From the NCBI GenBank assembly GCA_017621495.1, contig JAGATB010000021.1, forward strand, positions 1 through 34,498: DNA of 34,498 nucleotides. The letters are read 5' to 3'. A model generated the notes under the pieces. The model was not told the DNA's origin. It was given only the letters and a program-made list of their open reading frames with translations, and made no database searches. Positions 33,743 to 34,498 of this stretch are shown here, piece after piece; position 1 is the stretch's first letter, and every line of letters starts with the position of its first letter. Source of the DNA: Clostridia bacterium (GTDB lineage Bacteria; Bacillota; Clostridia; UMGS1810). The translations under genes and the position numbers were made by a program.

Positions 33743-34357
33743 ATGAAAAGTATATTTTTAATGGGTGACAGCATTTTAATAAATTATAAAACAAAATTGT
33801 ATGAATTTTTGCACAACAAATTTGATATTCACACAAGAGCCGGTGAACTGGAAGCATTAAAGGATTTGGACTTCCCTACAGGCATGAACACCGGTGACAG
33901 CAGAATGGCACTGAATTATTTAAAAGAACAGGAAGAATTACAAAAAATCAACTATGATTATTGCATGTTTAATTGCGGTGCTCATGACATAAAAAGAGAT
34001 GCAAGCACCAACATGCTCCAGGTTGATTTATCCGAGTATGAGAAAAACTTATTAGAAATAATACAACTTTTGCGAAAAAACAATACAGAGCCTGTTTTCG
34101 TTACTACGGTACCTATTTATGATGATGTACATAATTCTTTGGTTGGGCTGGTTTACACCCGAAGCAATGAAGATTTGCTAAAATACAATGAAGTTGCCAA
34201 AAGAGTCATGGCGGACAACCATGTACCCGTTATTGATTTATGTTATTTTACCGAATTATTCGGCAAGGATGCACTGCGCGACCATGTACATTTCAAACCG
34301 GAAGTATGTGAGTTTCAGGCTGCATTTATTGCCGGAGCTATTCTTTCAATATTATAA
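33743..34357 (+). CDS. SGNH/GDSL-family hydrolase (probable carbohydrate esterase)
   Basis: 204 residues, no signal peptide. The SGNH blocks are visible: M-G-D-S10 with the nucleophile, N77-C-G-A-H-D in place of the usual G-x-N-D, and D180-H-V-H183 supplying the catalytic Asp and His. The G-x-H-D form occurs in some carbohydrate-acting SGNH esterases. It starts 3 bases after the glycosidase-like gene, so the two are co-translated. It would remove acetyl or similar groups from imported sugars. The true substrate is unknown. Confidence 0.8.
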   Translation: MKSIFLMGDSILINYKTKLYEFLHNKFDIHTRAGELEALKDLDFPTGMNTGDSRMALNYLKEQEELQKINYDYCMFNCGAHDIKRDASTNMLQVDLSEYEKNLLEIIQLLRKNNTEPVFVTTVPIYDDVHNSLVGLVYTRSNEDLLKYNEVAKRVMADNHVPVIDLCYFTELFGKDALRDHVHFKPEVCEFQAAFIAGAILSIL

Positions 34358-34403
34358 TTTTTTAAGCATTAAATAATAAATGAAATTACAGGAGGAAACA
34401 TTT

Positions 34404-34498
34404 ATGAATGCACAACAAATCAAAGAACTTGCTTATCAATGCGGAGCAGACATATGCGGTATTGCTCCCATGGACCGCTTTGAGGGTGCTCCGCCCAA
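34404..34498 (+). CDS. Start of a QueG-like iron-sulfur protein (cut by window edge)
   Basis: GGAGG (34391-34395) stands 8 bases before an ATG that opens a frame running off the window. The 31 visible residues include I-K-E-L-A-Y-Q-C-G-A-D-I-C-G-I-A-P. This resembles the N-terminus of epoxyqueuosine-reductase-like and related 4Fe-4S reductase proteins. The cofactor-binding parts lie outside the window, so the family call is tentative. It follows the esterase by 46 bases on the same strand. Confidence 0.55.
   Translation, partial: MNAQQIKELAYQCGADICGIAPMDRFEGAPP

Overview
The window looks like chromosome from a low-GC, anaerobic Gram-positive bacterium of the class Clostridia (Bacillota). The grounds are strong AGGAGG-type ribosome binding sites, TTGACA/TATAAT-type promoters, a Y-family polymerase paired with a YolD-like protein, a CUT1 sugar ABC importer without its own ATPase, and several S-layer-homology (SLH) proteins. 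A fibre-degrading gut or rumen Clostridia lineage is my guess; nothing in the window fixes the species. No tRNA, rRNA, CRISPR array or transposase gene was seen.

Layout. (1) 1-2440: a DtxR/MntR-type metal-dependent repressor (+), converging on a YolD-like protein and a Y-family DNA polymerase (both -). (2) 2439-4292: a MITE-like palindromic repeat, an MFS transporter (-) with a clear promoter, and a 400-bp noncoding stretch of hairpin repeats. (3) 4293-9561: a divergent catabolic island. LacI regulator, TIM-barrel isomerase-like protein and Gfo/Idh/MocA oxidoreductase run leftward; a second oxidoreductase and a second TIM-barrel protein run rightward. Both promoters carry TGTAAACGTTTACA-type LacI operators. 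The lacI reading frame appears to start at an ATA codon. (4) 9571-9638: a second, internally deleted copy of the MITE-like repeat. (5) 9646-12779: a NarL-type response regulator, a seven-membrane-segment histidine kinase and an AraC-family regulator, all on -. (6) 12855-31690: ten tightly spaced minus-strand genes that look like one operon of nearly 19 kb. In transcription order they are a sugar-binding lipoprotein, two permeases, a cohesin-like plus SLH protein, a GH74-like propeller, two SLH proteins, two exported proteins built from DNRLRE/CBM96-like modules, and a DNRLRE plus propeller protein. (7) 31892-34498: divergent + genes for an uncharacterised cytoplasmic glycosidase-like protein, an SGNH esterase, and the start of an iron-sulfur QueG-like protein.

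How it may work together (inference): the operon would display glycan-binding and glycan-cleaving proteins on the S-layer and import released oligosaccharides. The divergent glycosidase-like protein and esterase would finish them inside the cell. The two oxidoreductase/TIM-barrel pairs resemble inositol or keto-sugar pathways, including 3-keto-glycoside chemistry. The two-component system and AraC regulator next to the big operon are its likely controllers. The most unusual part is the set of seven secreted proteins, which together carry six DNRLRE-like modules, two propellers and one cohesin-SLH protein, with no familiar catalytic GH or PL family apart from the GH74-like propellers.
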